Assembly (NCBI RefSeq): GCF_001655005.1
Contig: NZ_LXET01000008.1
Location: forward strand, 1 to 64,000
Origin: Hafnia paralvei ATCC 29927
GTDB lineage: Bacteria > Pseudomonadota > Gammaproteobacteria > Enterobacterales > Enterobacteriaceae
DNA: 64,000 nucleotides
Direction: 5' to 3'
Shown one piece after another: positions 1-6,354 of the stretch; position 1 is the first letter of the stretch, and the number at the start of each line of letters is the position of its first letter. The notes beneath the pieces are model-generated. The model was not told where the DNA came from and did no database searches. It saw only the letters and a program-made list of their open reading frames with translations. Both the position numbers and the translations under genes were made by a program.

Positions 1-302
1 GTACGCCTTCACGGATGTATCAATGAAGCGCGGTATGGACAGGCGGGCGGAATATTTCACTGCAATACCATAGAGGATTAGCGTCCTAAACCGTAGCGGA
101 GATGGCGTCTCGGATTAAAGCGTACGGATGTATCAATGAAGCGCGGTATGGACAGGCGGGCGGAATATTTCACTGCAATGCCATAGAGGATTAGCGTCCT
201 AAACCGTAGCGGAGATGGCATCTCGGATTAAAGCGTACGGATGTATCAATGAAGCTCGGTATGAACAGGCGGGCGGAATATTACACCGTGCAACATAGAG
301 GA
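1..302. repeat. 113-bp tandem repeat, about 2.6 copies
   Basis: Two nearly identical 113-bp units begin at 11 and 124 (both start ACGGATGTATCAATGAAG) and a third, diverged, partial unit begins at 237 and fades out near 302. Units 1 and 2 differ by only about two bases, while unit 3 has more substitutions. The array may extend left of the window. It lies upstream of the cytochrome b562 gene. Bases 1-63 also match a single dispersed copy at 45101-45163 on the other strand, so the unit contains a genome-dispersed element. The reading frame that runs through it is not a credible gene. Bases 303-420 hold nothing recognised. Confidence 0.9.
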
Positions 303-423
303 TCGTCAGGACAGACCATTACACTGAATCCATATAAACGCCCCTTAATCTCAATCTCTATCCCCGTCAATAAACGTAAATTCCTCCCCCTGCACCTTGC
401 ACATCCTCTCCCTACTCTCTATG

Positions 424-450
424 TTGATAATCGTGAGCTAATGTTATCAA
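424..450 (+). promoter_or_regulatory. Inverted repeat just before the cytochrome b562 ribosome site
   Basis: Perfect 7-base arms TTGATAA (424-430) and TTATCAA (444-450) are separated by 13 bases. They lie directly before the purine-rich ribosome site AAGTAAGGA (452-460). The arms resemble FNR half-sites but the spacing is too wide for one FNR dimer. It could be a weak leader hairpin or a chance repeat. Confidence 0.3.
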
Positions 451-469
451 TAAGTAAGGAAATAATAAT

Positions 470-862
470 ATGCGTAAAACGTTACTAGTGTTAGCCAGTG
501 CGGCAATGATGATGGGAAGCTCTCTGGTTTATGCCGCGGGAGAAGATGTGGGCGATGCGATGGATACTATCGCAAGTCATTATAAGATCGCGCTGAAGGC
601 CGATAATCCACAAGAGTTTAAGAAAGCATTGGAAGGTATGAAAGCTGGGGCTCAGGAGGCTCAAAAAGGGACGCCACCTAAGCTTGAGAAGGAGCCCGCG
701 GATGGCGCCAAAATGACAGATTTCCGTCATGGCCTCGATATTCTCATTGGGCAAATTAATGATGCGGAGAAATTGGCTGATGCGGGTCAGTTTGAACAGG
801 CTAAAGCTGCCGCAGAGAAGTTTAAAGATACGCGCAATACTTACCATAAGAAGTACAAGTAA
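470..862 (+). CDS. cybC: Soluble cytochrome b562
   Basis: Periplasmic four-helix-bundle haem protein that carries electrons. The first 22 residues are a signal peptide ending VYA, leaving a mature chain of about 108 residues against 106 in E. coli. The haem ligands appear conserved: Met31 (GDAMDTI) and His126 (NTYHKKYK), with the same 95-residue separation as Met7/His102 of E. coli. The DFRHG-DIL-GQI segment of helix 3 is also conserved. The gene is followed two bases after its stop by a membrane cytochrome b gene, so the two are probably co-transcribed. The physiological partner of b562 is not well established in general. Confidence 0.95.
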   Translation: MRKTLLVLASAAMMMGSSLVYAAGEDVGDAMDTIASHYKIALKADNPQEFKKALEGMKAGAQEAQKGTPPKLEKEPADGAKMTDFRHGLDILIGQINDAEKLADAGQFEQAKAAAEKFKDTRNTYHKKYK

Positions 863-864
863 TT

Positions 865-1383
865 ATGACTCGGGGGTTGGAAATGCGCTGGGACGCGATG
901 GTGCGATTTACTCACTGGGGCGTTGCTTTGGGTTTTTTACTAAATCGCCTGCATGTAACCAAGCCGGGGAGTGATTGGCATCAGGTTATTGGGCTTGCAG
1001 TGGCCAGCCTAGTGATCTTGCGTATCATATGGGGATTTACGTTGGCGAAAGGCCCTGCGCGTTTGTCAGCAATGATTCCAACCCCTACGTCTTTGAAATA
1101 CCATTTTCATGAATTAAAAAATCGTAGTGAGCCGACACATTTACATCATAACCCGCTGGGAGCTATCGGCATCTGGCTGTTTTGGATTTTGTTGCCGTTG
1201 GTAGCCTTAACCGGCTGGGCGCAAGATACGGATTTTATCGATCTCTATCCGGTGGATGACTGGCATTACTGGCTCGTTAACACGGTCACTGTGCTGGTAT
1301 GCATACATATTCTTGCGGTGATCGCGATGTCTGTCTGGTTACGTAAGGACTTGGTTCGAGCTATGCTGCCAGGTAAGAAGTAG
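865..1383 (+). CDS. Membrane cytochrome b (b561 / hydrogenase-type cytochrome b domain)
   Basis: A 172-residue integral membrane protein with about four hydrophobic helices (roughly residues 14-28, 40-58, 98-115 and 137-156). Candidate haem-ligating histidines lie in or near the helices: His17, His39 and His148, with a His-rich loop at 92-95. This fits the cytochrome b561/Ni-Fe-hydrogenase b-subunit fold that binds two haems. The start two bases after the cybC stop suggests translational coupling, and an internal ATG at residue 7 (883) is an alternative. A role as quinol-linked donor to periplasmic b562 is inference from the pairing. Confidence is good for the family and low for the electron partner. 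Confidence 0.8.
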   Translation: MTRGLEMRWDAMVRFTHWGVALGFLLNRLHVTKPGSDWHQVIGLAVASLVILRIIWGFTLAKGPARLSAMIPTPTSLKYHFHELKNRSEPTHLHHNPLGAIGIWLFWILLPLVALTGWAQDTDFIDLYPVDDWHYWLVNTVTVLVCIHILAVIAMSVWLRKDLVRAMLPGKK

Positions 1384-1433
1384 GCGGCGGTTTATCGACT
1401 CCCTCTCCACTTCTGAAGAGGGAGTCTATGCGC

Positions 1434-2540
1434 TTAACGTTTCACGCTACTGATTGAATATTTAAAAGTATCAGGCTTCAAACCATCCAATTTTTGCTCG
1501 CCAATCTGCGCTTGCGGATACATTAAATAGGCGGCCTGTTCGGCATCTCCGGGCAGTTTAAGATCGTGGGCGTGGTTATAGGCCATCCAGTTCATCTCCC
1601 AACCGCCAAACATCCACTTATTGGCCTTCTGCACTTTAGGATCGCTAAACGGTAGGCCACCCGCCTGTTCTTCCAGCATCACTTTGCGCACATCCGCAGG
1701 ATCTACGGGTATCCAGCCGTAACCTTCCATATAGAATTCGGCGCGGCAGTGTTGAGCTTTGGTAATATCGCCGTCTTTGCCGAGGCTATTGAATCCCATG
1801 CTCGACTTGCCTAAACGTACGCCATAGGCATCGCGGGCAGGGATACCGACCGATCGCGCTAACGCCACAAACAGCGCGTTGATGTCGGCACATTTACCGG
1901 AAAGATTGCCGCTGTCGAGCATTTGTTTGACGTTGCCATCGCCGCAGCCGAGCGTTTTCGGATCGCGTTGAGTGTTAGCCACTACCCAGTCATAAATCAT
2001 TTTGGCGCGATCGATATTATTTTCACCGCGTCCCTGAATGATCTGATTCGCCGTTTTTGCCACGATACCATCGGTGGGCAAATAGCGAGTAGGTTGAAGG
2101 TAAAGTGCCATTTCTTGCGCTGAAAGTTTGACTGGATTGGCCGGCGGCGTTTGGAGATCGATATGGCGATCACGAGTACTTATGCTTTGTGTCATGGTTA
2201 TGCTGTGCTGTGTGGCCTTTGCCGGCCAGCTAACATGTAAAACCAGTGCGTTGTAGGGCTTAACCAGTATCAGTTTAGCCTTGCCATCGGCGGAGACTTT
2301 CCAATGCGGAGTTTGGGCGCGCTGATAATCGCCAAGTCGTGTATCCGGCAGCGGCAGCCATAGCTGCACGGCTTCATGGGTAGCTGGAATATCTACCTGC
2401 GTTGTGACTCGGTAATGCTGCCAATCTTTTGTTTCATTGTTGGGAACGGTATCGTTTGAAGCGGCATATCCCACGCTCATCATGGCTGACGCGATGAGCG
2501 ACACTGCGGCGCTAAGGTGGATAAAACGGCGTCGGTTCAT
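1434..2540 (-). CDS. Exported transglutaminase-like (cysteine protease fold) protein
   Basis: A 368-residue protein with an N-terminal export signal beginning MNRRRFIHLS. The RRxF pattern resembles a Tat signal, ending near AYAA at residue 27. The transglutaminase-like core is at about residues 150-290: the nucleophile Cys217 in SGKCADI, the following IPAR motif, His264 in AQHCRAEFY and Asp280 in IPVDPAD form the expected Cys-His-Asp triad. Members act as peptidases or amide-bond hydrolases, but the substrate here is unknown. It is not obviously operonic with rnk, because a terminator-like hairpin lies just upstream of its start. Confidence 0.85.
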   Translation of the reverse strand: MNRRRFIHLSAAVSLIASAMMSVGYAASNDTVPNNETKDWQHYRVTTQVDIPATHEAVQLWLPLPDTRLGDYQRAQTPHWKVSADGKAKLILVKPYNALVLHVSWPAKATQHSITMTQSISTRDRHIDLQTPPANPVKLSAQEMALYLQPTRYLPTDGIVAKTANQIIQGRGENNIDRAKMIYDWVVANTQRDPKTLGCGDGNVKQMLDSGNLSGKCADINALFVALARSVGIPARDAYGVRLGKSSMGFNSLGKDGDITKAQHCRAEFYMEGYGWIPVDPADVRKVMLEEQAGGLPFSDPKVQKANKWMFGGWEMNWMAYNHAHDLKLPGDAEQAAYLMYPQAQIGEQKLDGLKPDTFKYSISSVKR

Positions 2541-2564
2541 GAATTTTCCATGTTCGTGTTGTCA

Positions 2565-2591
2565 GGAAAAAGAAGCCAAGTGTTTGGCTTC
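2565..2591 (-). terminator. Intrinsic terminator on the minus strand, after rnk
   Basis: Read on the minus strand, GAAGCCAA (2591-2584) pairs with TTGGCTTC (2579-2572) across a four-base loop and is followed directly by TTTTT. It sits between the rnk stop and the transglutaminase start, only about 30 bases before the latter. It probably ends the rnk transcript, or attenuates read-through into the next gene. Confidence 0.75.
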
Positions 2592-2652
2592 CATGGTTTC
2601 ATCCGCCGTCTTCGTTTGCCTGAGGCCTTCCGTTAACCCAGCGAGGTGAACG

Positions 2653-2694
2653 CCTTTCCGATTTGGAGGGGCTTATTCCAGATTATCGGAAAGG
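2653..2694. repeat. 10-bp inverted repeat with long loop
   Basis: CCTTTCCGAT at 2653-2662 is exactly complementary to ATCGGAAAGG at 2685-2694, with a 22-base loop. It lies 23 bases past the rnk stop. There is no T-run, so it may be a 3' stabilising stem or part of a composite end with the terminator at 2565-2591. Confidence 0.55.
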
Positions 2695-2716
2695 TAATAT
2701 TTACCTATTTTCAGGG

Positions 2717-3127
2717 TTAACGATGATATTCGCCAGCGGCTTCTGGCTGGTATTGTAATTCAAGCACTTCAATATGGGTTGTCTGGCCGTTTGGCAGCTC
2801 CCACTGAATCGCATCGCCGACGCGTAAACCTAGCAGCGCGGCCCCGATAGGCGCCATGACAGACAGCTCTGCGGCGCTATCTTTCAGGCTGGCAGGATAA
2901 ACCAGCGTGCGTACATGCTCTTCTTTAGACGATAGATCGCGGAATTTGACGCGGCTGTTCATAGTCACTACATCGGCCGGCATATTTTCAGGGCTGAGCA
3001 TTTCCGCGCGATCCAGTTCGTTATTCAATGCTTCAGCGACCGGCAGGCTGGCGAAAGCTGGCTGCTCAAGCAGTGTATCTAAGCGGGCAGCATCAAGTTC
3101 ATTCAGGATAATGGCTGGTCGTGACAT
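2717..3127 (-). CDS. rnk: Regulator of nucleoside diphosphate kinase
   Basis: A 136-residue GreA/GreB-like protein that binds RNA polymerase, the same length as E. coli Rnk. The start MSRPAIIL matches the family, and the chosen ATG at 3127 is preceded by a GGAGAG ribosome site; longer in-frame starts upstream have no family support. The C-terminal half has the FKBP-like GreA fold, with the characteristic PIGAALLGLRVGD segment. It is monocistronic, with a hairpin in its leader at about 3189-3218. Confidence 0.95.
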   Translation of the reverse strand: MSRPAIILNELDAARLDTLLEQPAFASLPVAEALNNELDRAEMLSPENMPADVVTMNSRVKFRDLSSKEEHVRTLVYPASLKDSAAELSVMAPIGAALLGLRVGDAIQWELPNGQTTHIEVLELQYQPEAAGEYHR

Positions 3128-3181
3128 CGTTCTCTCCATGTAAGGTGGACTGGAGTCGCTCCGGTCCTTGTTGTTTGGTGT

Positions 3182-3218
3182 CAAAAGAAAACCCTCACGC
3201 CCGTAAGCGCAAGGGTTT
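3182..3218 (-). promoter_or_regulatory. Stem-loop in the rnk leader, terminator-like
   Basis: On the minus strand AAACCCT (3218-3212) pairs with AGGGTTT (3195-3189), with a nested CGC/GCG pairing inside, and is followed by a T-rich tail TTTCTTTTG. It stands about 60 bases before the rnk start, so transcripts from an upstream promoter would meet a terminator-like hairpin first. This could be an attenuator, but that is inference. Confidence 0.45.
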
Positions 3219-3271
3219 AGGATTCGTGGACTTTCTATAACGTGATAATAGATAGCTTACCGGCTTTTTAA

Positions 3272-3289
3272 AAGTGAGCTGTATCACGA
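3272..3289. promoter_or_regulatory. Candidate CRP site between rnk and the SFCGS operon
   Basis: The core GTGA-N6-TCAC (GTGA at 3274-3277, TCAC at 3284-3287) matches the cAMP-CRP consensus in all eight inner positions; the outer bases are A and G rather than T and A. Either divergent transcription unit could use it. Catabolite control of the catabolic operon would be logical. Confidence 0.45.
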
Positions 3290-3400
3290 TTCGGATACTC
3301 TATATCCGCCCTTGGGATAGTATCAAACTCTGTCGCAGTTTATAACAGTGATGGCGTTTTTTCCTGATAAATCAGGGAATAAAATTTTTTCCACTCTGGT

Positions 3401-3463
3401 ATTTTCGTGAAAATTTGAACTGGAAATGCTTTTTGGCATCTATTTCCAGTTTGAATTGGAAAA
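3401..3463. promoter_or_regulatory. Cluster of operator-like repeats upstream of the SFCGS operon
   Basis: AACTGGAAAT (3418-3427) and its exact inverse ATTTCCAGTT (3442-3451) are separated by 14 bases. A second direct copy of the half-site, TTGAATTGGAAA (3451-3462), lies 36 bp from TTGAACTGGAAA (3415-3426). Just upstream is a further palindrome, ATTTTC-GT-GAAAAT (3401-3414). This arrangement of three related half-sites 95-140 bp before the first gene looks like an activator binding region. The activator encoded at 9726-11714 is the obvious candidate. Confidence 0.5.
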
Positions 3464-3556
3464 AATTCCTCTGCTCACTTTTATTTATCCGCTGTAGGGT
3501 ACAAACATCAACAGAGAGAACGCTCCAGTTGAAATGAATTATAGGGGAGAGTGGGC

Positions 3557-3910
3557 GTGGCAGAACAACAACTCTTAGTGGATGAGAGAATATTAGCGGA
3601 AGAAACAGACACCACACTTGAAAAGGTTATTTCTCTACTTTCTGATAAGGGGATTTATCCCAATGAAGTGCAGAAACAGATGTTATTTTCTCATGTGAAA
3701 GCGATGGTGTTACGTTCACATACTGGTGAAGCATTACCTGAGGTCGATATTTCTTTATTCGATGAGATTTCGCCTTTATCGCTAAGTTTAGCGGAGCAGG
3801 TTGTGAGCTGGTTTAATAATTTAGCCTACGAAGAAGCACATTTATTATCTGTGCATTTTGAAGTAGCCAAAGAAAATGAATTAAGTTGTGTAACGGGAGA
3901 GTCATCATGA
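3557..3910 (+). CDS. Stand-alone PRD (PTS regulation domain) protein
   Basis: A 117-residue soluble protein that looks like a single PRD module without a DNA- or RNA-binding domain. His46 (FSHVKAM) and His100 (LLSVHFEVAK) fall where phosphorylatable PRD histidines normally lie. The start is taken as GTG at 3557, six bases after AGGGGAGAG; a GTG at 3551 is the alternative. The stop overlaps the next ATG (ATGA), implying translational coupling. In the known SFCGS-type clusters such a gene leads the operon. A phosphorylation-sensing or regulatory subunit role is inference. Confidence 0.75.
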   Translation: MAEQQLLVDERILAEETDTTLEKVISLLSDKGIYPNEVQKQMLFSHVKAMVLRSHTGEALPEVDISLFDEISPLSLSLAEQVVSWFNNLAYEEAHLLSVHFEVAKENELSCVTGESS

Positions 3911-4269
3911 CAGCAATTAAGGTGGTAATCGGTGATCGTCTGGGTAAAGGACAGAAAGTGGGACAGGGTGTTGAAGCTGCTGGCGGTGTTGCGGTTGTCA
4001 TCCCAGGTGTTGCGGCAGATATGAAACTGGGCGATGTGATGAAGAAAGAAGAAGCCAACCTAGGGATTTCTTTCTGCGGCAGCGGTGGTGCGGGCGCGAT
4101 TACGGCTCAAACTAAACACGGATATAAAGCCAAATATGGTATGCGTTCTATTGAAGAGGGTGTAACCGCAATTAACGAAGGCTATAACGTGCTTGGCTTT
4201 GGCTTTATGGATAAAGAAGAGTTAGGGCAAAAATTAGTTGAAGCGTATAACAAAAAGTACGGTAGCTAA
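3907..4269 (+). CDS. Glycine-rich SFCGS family protein
   Basis: A 120-residue cytoplasmic protein named for its conserved SFCGS motif, here GISFCGSGGAGAIT with Cys57. The family's function is not established to my knowledge. By eye the pattern G-I-x-x-C-G-x-G, followed later by NVLGFG and a C-terminal amphipathic helix, resembles the active-site loop and C-terminus of RpiB/LacAB-type sugar-phosphate isomerases, in which this Cys acts as the catalytic base. That resemblance is my inference. It is coupled to the PRD gene by a four-base overlap and followed three bases later by DUF4312. Confidence 0.85.
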   Translation: MTAIKVVIGDRLGKGQKVGQGVEAAGGVAVVIPGVAADMKLGDVMKKEEANLGISFCGSGGAGAITAQTKHGYKAKYGMRSIEEGVTAINEGYNVLGFGFMDKEELGQKLVEAYNKKYGS

Positions 4270-4272
4270 TTT

Positions 4273-4659
4273 ATGAAAGATAATATCACAACGACGGTAA
4301 CCGTGAGTGGTAGAAGTGATACTAAGCAGAAAGCTTTCGCCGCTGCTTTAAGTAGCATTCAGGGAACATTGCTACGGGAGTCTAAAAAAGTTTTTCTGAG
4401 AATTGAACCCGTAGATATTAAAGTTGTAAAGGCAGAAGAAAAAATAACGATGGAGAAATTTCTTTTCTTCTTTTTGCCAAGAAAAAAATATCTCTACTCA
4501 ATAACGTTAGATGTGACTGTCAATATGACCACCGTTGATACCGATAAAATTGAGTTTAAGTCGGTAAATACCCTAAATCATTCTAAGTGCAGTAAAACGA
4601 TTAATAGCACCTACGAAGGAGGGAATTTCGCGAATGGGACGGATCAATTACAGAAGTAA
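4273..4659 (+). CDS. DUF4312 family protein
   Basis: A 128-residue protein of a family known only from these clusters. Residues 1-100 show alternating beta and helix patterns (TTTVTVSG, KQKAFAAALSSIQ, then FLFFFLPRKK and a YSITLDVTVNM strand), compatible with a small alpha/beta domain. The last ~30 residues are unusually rich in Ser, Thr and Asn and look disordered, so a species-specific extension or a late frameshift is possible. No function is known. A subunit or assembly role for the two membrane proteins downstream is inference. Confidence 0.75.
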   Translation: MKDNITTTVTVSGRSDTKQKAFAAALSSIQGTLLRESKKVFLRIEPVDIKVVKAEEKITMEKFLFFFLPRKKYLYSITLDVTVNMTTVDTDKIEFKSVNTLNHSKCSKTINSTYEGGNFANGTDQLQK

Positions 4660-4766
4660 GTGATTCGGGGGATTGTGCGTGAAAACACATATGCAATTCG
4701 AAGTATGACGGGTAAACCCCAGTGTATTATCACAACGGAATAGCTCTGATGTTTATCTCGCTATTC

Positions 4767-4824
4767 TATCCCCTTTTTACTTAAAACTGCGCTGTAATTT
4801 ATTGTTTTAAGTAAAAAGGGGATA
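4767..4824 (+). promoter_or_regulatory. Perfect 21-bp inverted repeat inside the operon
   Basis: Bases 4767-4787 and 4804-4824 are exact inverse complements over 21 positions, with a 16-base loop. The structure lies in the 185-base gap between the cytoplasmic genes (PRD, SFCGS, DUF4312) and the membrane genes (DUF4311, DUF4310), and the DUF4311 ribosome site AAGGAA follows it closely. There is no T-run after it. It could be a processing or stability stem setting unequal expression of the two halves. Confidence 0.8.
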
Positions 4825-4844
4825 ACATTATAAGGAATATACTG

Positions 4845-5621
4845 ATGTTTTTAATTATCCTCTTGAAGTCGATTATTATCGGCGGATTGGTTGGCGTGGG
4901 TGTAGGTGCAGGTGCTGCGCGTATGTTCCATGCTCCCACCGTTCAGGGCATGGGGGCGTTTCGTACGTTAGGTGAGCTGAACTCCTGCGAAGGCGATCCG
5001 GCTTCTCACTTCTCATTCGGTCTAGGGTTTTTCTTTAACGCTTGGGCATCCTCTGTTGCGGCTGGGGCATTCACGCAAGATGTTGACCATCGCATTATCC
5101 CAAACTGGGGTGCAGCGGTGCTGCTGATGAAAAATCGCGATCTCGCCACAACGATGCACGATCCGAAAAAGATGGCGATTGCCTGCGGTATCATCGGCGT
5201 GATCGTCGTCGCCTTTCTCAACTCAACGGCTTCTGCCGTACCTGAAGCGCTGCAAATTACCGCGGTTAAAGTATTGGTGCCTGCGGCAAACCTGCTTGTG
5301 AATACTGTGATGCCGGTGATCTTCTGGCTAGCTGCAATTGATGCCGGTCGCCGTTCAGGTTTCTGGGCTACGATTTTTGGTGGTTTAGCCCAGCTGATTA
5401 TGGGGAACGCCGTACCGGGTCTGGTTTTGGGCATTTTGATTGGTAAAGGTGTGGAAGAGAGTGGCTGGAATAAAGTCACCAAAATAATGATGGCCGTCAT
5501 TGTGCTGCTGTTTGTGCTGAGCGGTTTCTTCCGCGGTTTCGATATGAAGATGTTGGAATCCTTCCATATGGGAGTGCCGGTTTGGCTTGACCAAATCCAT
5601 AACACTCTTAGCGGCAAATAA
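4845..5621 (+). CDS. DUF4311 membrane protein
   Basis: A 258-residue polytopic membrane protein with about six hydrophobic segments: near residues 3-26, 60-80, 110-130, 140-165, 175-205 and 218-235. A conserved soluble-looking stretch (FRTLGELNSCEGDPASHFSFG) near residues 40-60 is polar and acidic. The gene is followed 18 bases later by DUF4310, and the two always seem to travel together. By position they take the place of the EIIC/EIID permease of the dga operon, but I see no PTS motif. A transport role is inference. Confidence 0.8.
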   Translation: MFLIILLKSIIIGGLVGVGVGAGAARMFHAPTVQGMGAFRTLGELNSCEGDPASHFSFGLGFFFNAWASSVAAGAFTQDVDHRIIPNWGAAVLLMKNRDLATTMHDPKKMAIACGIIGVIVVAFLNSTASAVPEALQITAVKVLVPAANLLVNTVMPVIFWLAAIDAGRRSGFWATIFGGLAQLIMGNAVPGLVLGILIGKGVEESGWNKVTKIMMAVIVLLFVLSGFFRGFDMKMLESFHMGVPVWLDQIHNTLSGK

Positions 5622-5639
5622 TCAGGAGGAGCACAGAAA

Positions 5640-6287
5640 ATGGACGAGAAATTAAAGAATAACTTCTGGTACGCCGACTGGTCTTTCCCGATCTTTGTGG
5701 GATTGCTGTCCGCTGGAGTGTTTGCCGGAACGCATATGTACTATCTATATGGTATTGGTGCATTTAACGAGGTGGCATTTGTCTCCATGCTGCGGGCGGG
5801 AATTGATACAGGCTCCTACGGTGCCGTGGCGGCATTTGGTGCTAGCTTCCTGTTCGCTCGCATTATTGAAGGTTCGCTGGTGGGTATTCTCGATATTGGA
5901 GGGGCGATTCAAACCGGCGTTGGGTTGGGTGTTCCTGCATTGTTACTGGGCGCTGGATTTGTTTATCCCGTAGAGAACTTTGGTGCTTCGCTAGTGACTG
6001 GTTTGGCTATCGGCTTAGCCATCGGCTATCTGATTATTTTAGCGCGTAAGTTCACTATTAATCAGAGTAATTCAACCTATGGCGCAGACGTCATGATGGG
6101 CGCAGGCAATGCTTCTGGTCGTTTCTTAGGACCGTTGATTATCCTCTCAGCCATTACCGCGTCTATTCCTATCGGGGTGGGCTCTTTGCTTGGCGCGCTG
6201 TTGTTCTATCTCTGGCAGAAACCGATTACCGGCGGAGCGATTTTGGGGGCGATGATTTTAGGCTCAATTTTCCCAGTGGCGATTTAA
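5640..6287 (+). CDS. DUF4310 membrane protein
   Basis: A 215-residue, very glycine-rich membrane protein with about six hydrophobic segments. Glycine-spaced helices (GGAIQTGVGLGVPALLLGAG, and GGAILGAMILG at the C-terminus) suggest tightly packed helices. It starts after a strong AGGAGG ribosome site, 18 bases past DUF4311. A GC-rich hairpin, CCCGCAC/GTGCGGG (6301-6318), follows the stop in the 67-base gap before the amidohydrolase gene. It is likely the second membrane subunit of an uncharacterised complex; function unknown. Confidence 0.8.
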   Translation: MDEKLKNNFWYADWSFPIFVGLLSAGVFAGTHMYYLYGIGAFNEVAFVSMLRAGIDTGSYGAVAAFGASFLFARIIEGSLVGILDIGGAIQTGVGLGVPALLLGAGFVYPVENFGASLVTGLAIGLAIGYLIILARKFTINQSNSTYGADVMMGAGNASGRFLGPLIILSAITASIPIGVGSLLGALLFYLWQKPITGGAILGAMILGSIFPVAI

Positions 6288-6354
6288 CTGCCTCACGATG
6301 CCCGCACTACCGTGCGGGTTACTCCACCTGAAATAAGAAGTAAGAAGGTGTGCG

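Noticed and set aside
1..302. Tandem array as a possible CRISPR
   Set aside because: Units are 113 bp and contiguous with nearly identical content; there are no unique spacers and no cas gene nearby.
249..488. 79-residue plus-strand reading frame through the end of the tandem repeat
   Set aside because: It begins inside the repeat, has no ribosome site or family resemblance, and overlaps the cytochrome b562 start. The same frame recurs in the dispersed copy at 45013-45195 only because the DNA is repeated.
5006..5617. Long minus-strand frame opposite DUF4311
   Set aside because: It has no ribosome site and no recognisable family, and its composition follows the antisense of a membrane protein gene.
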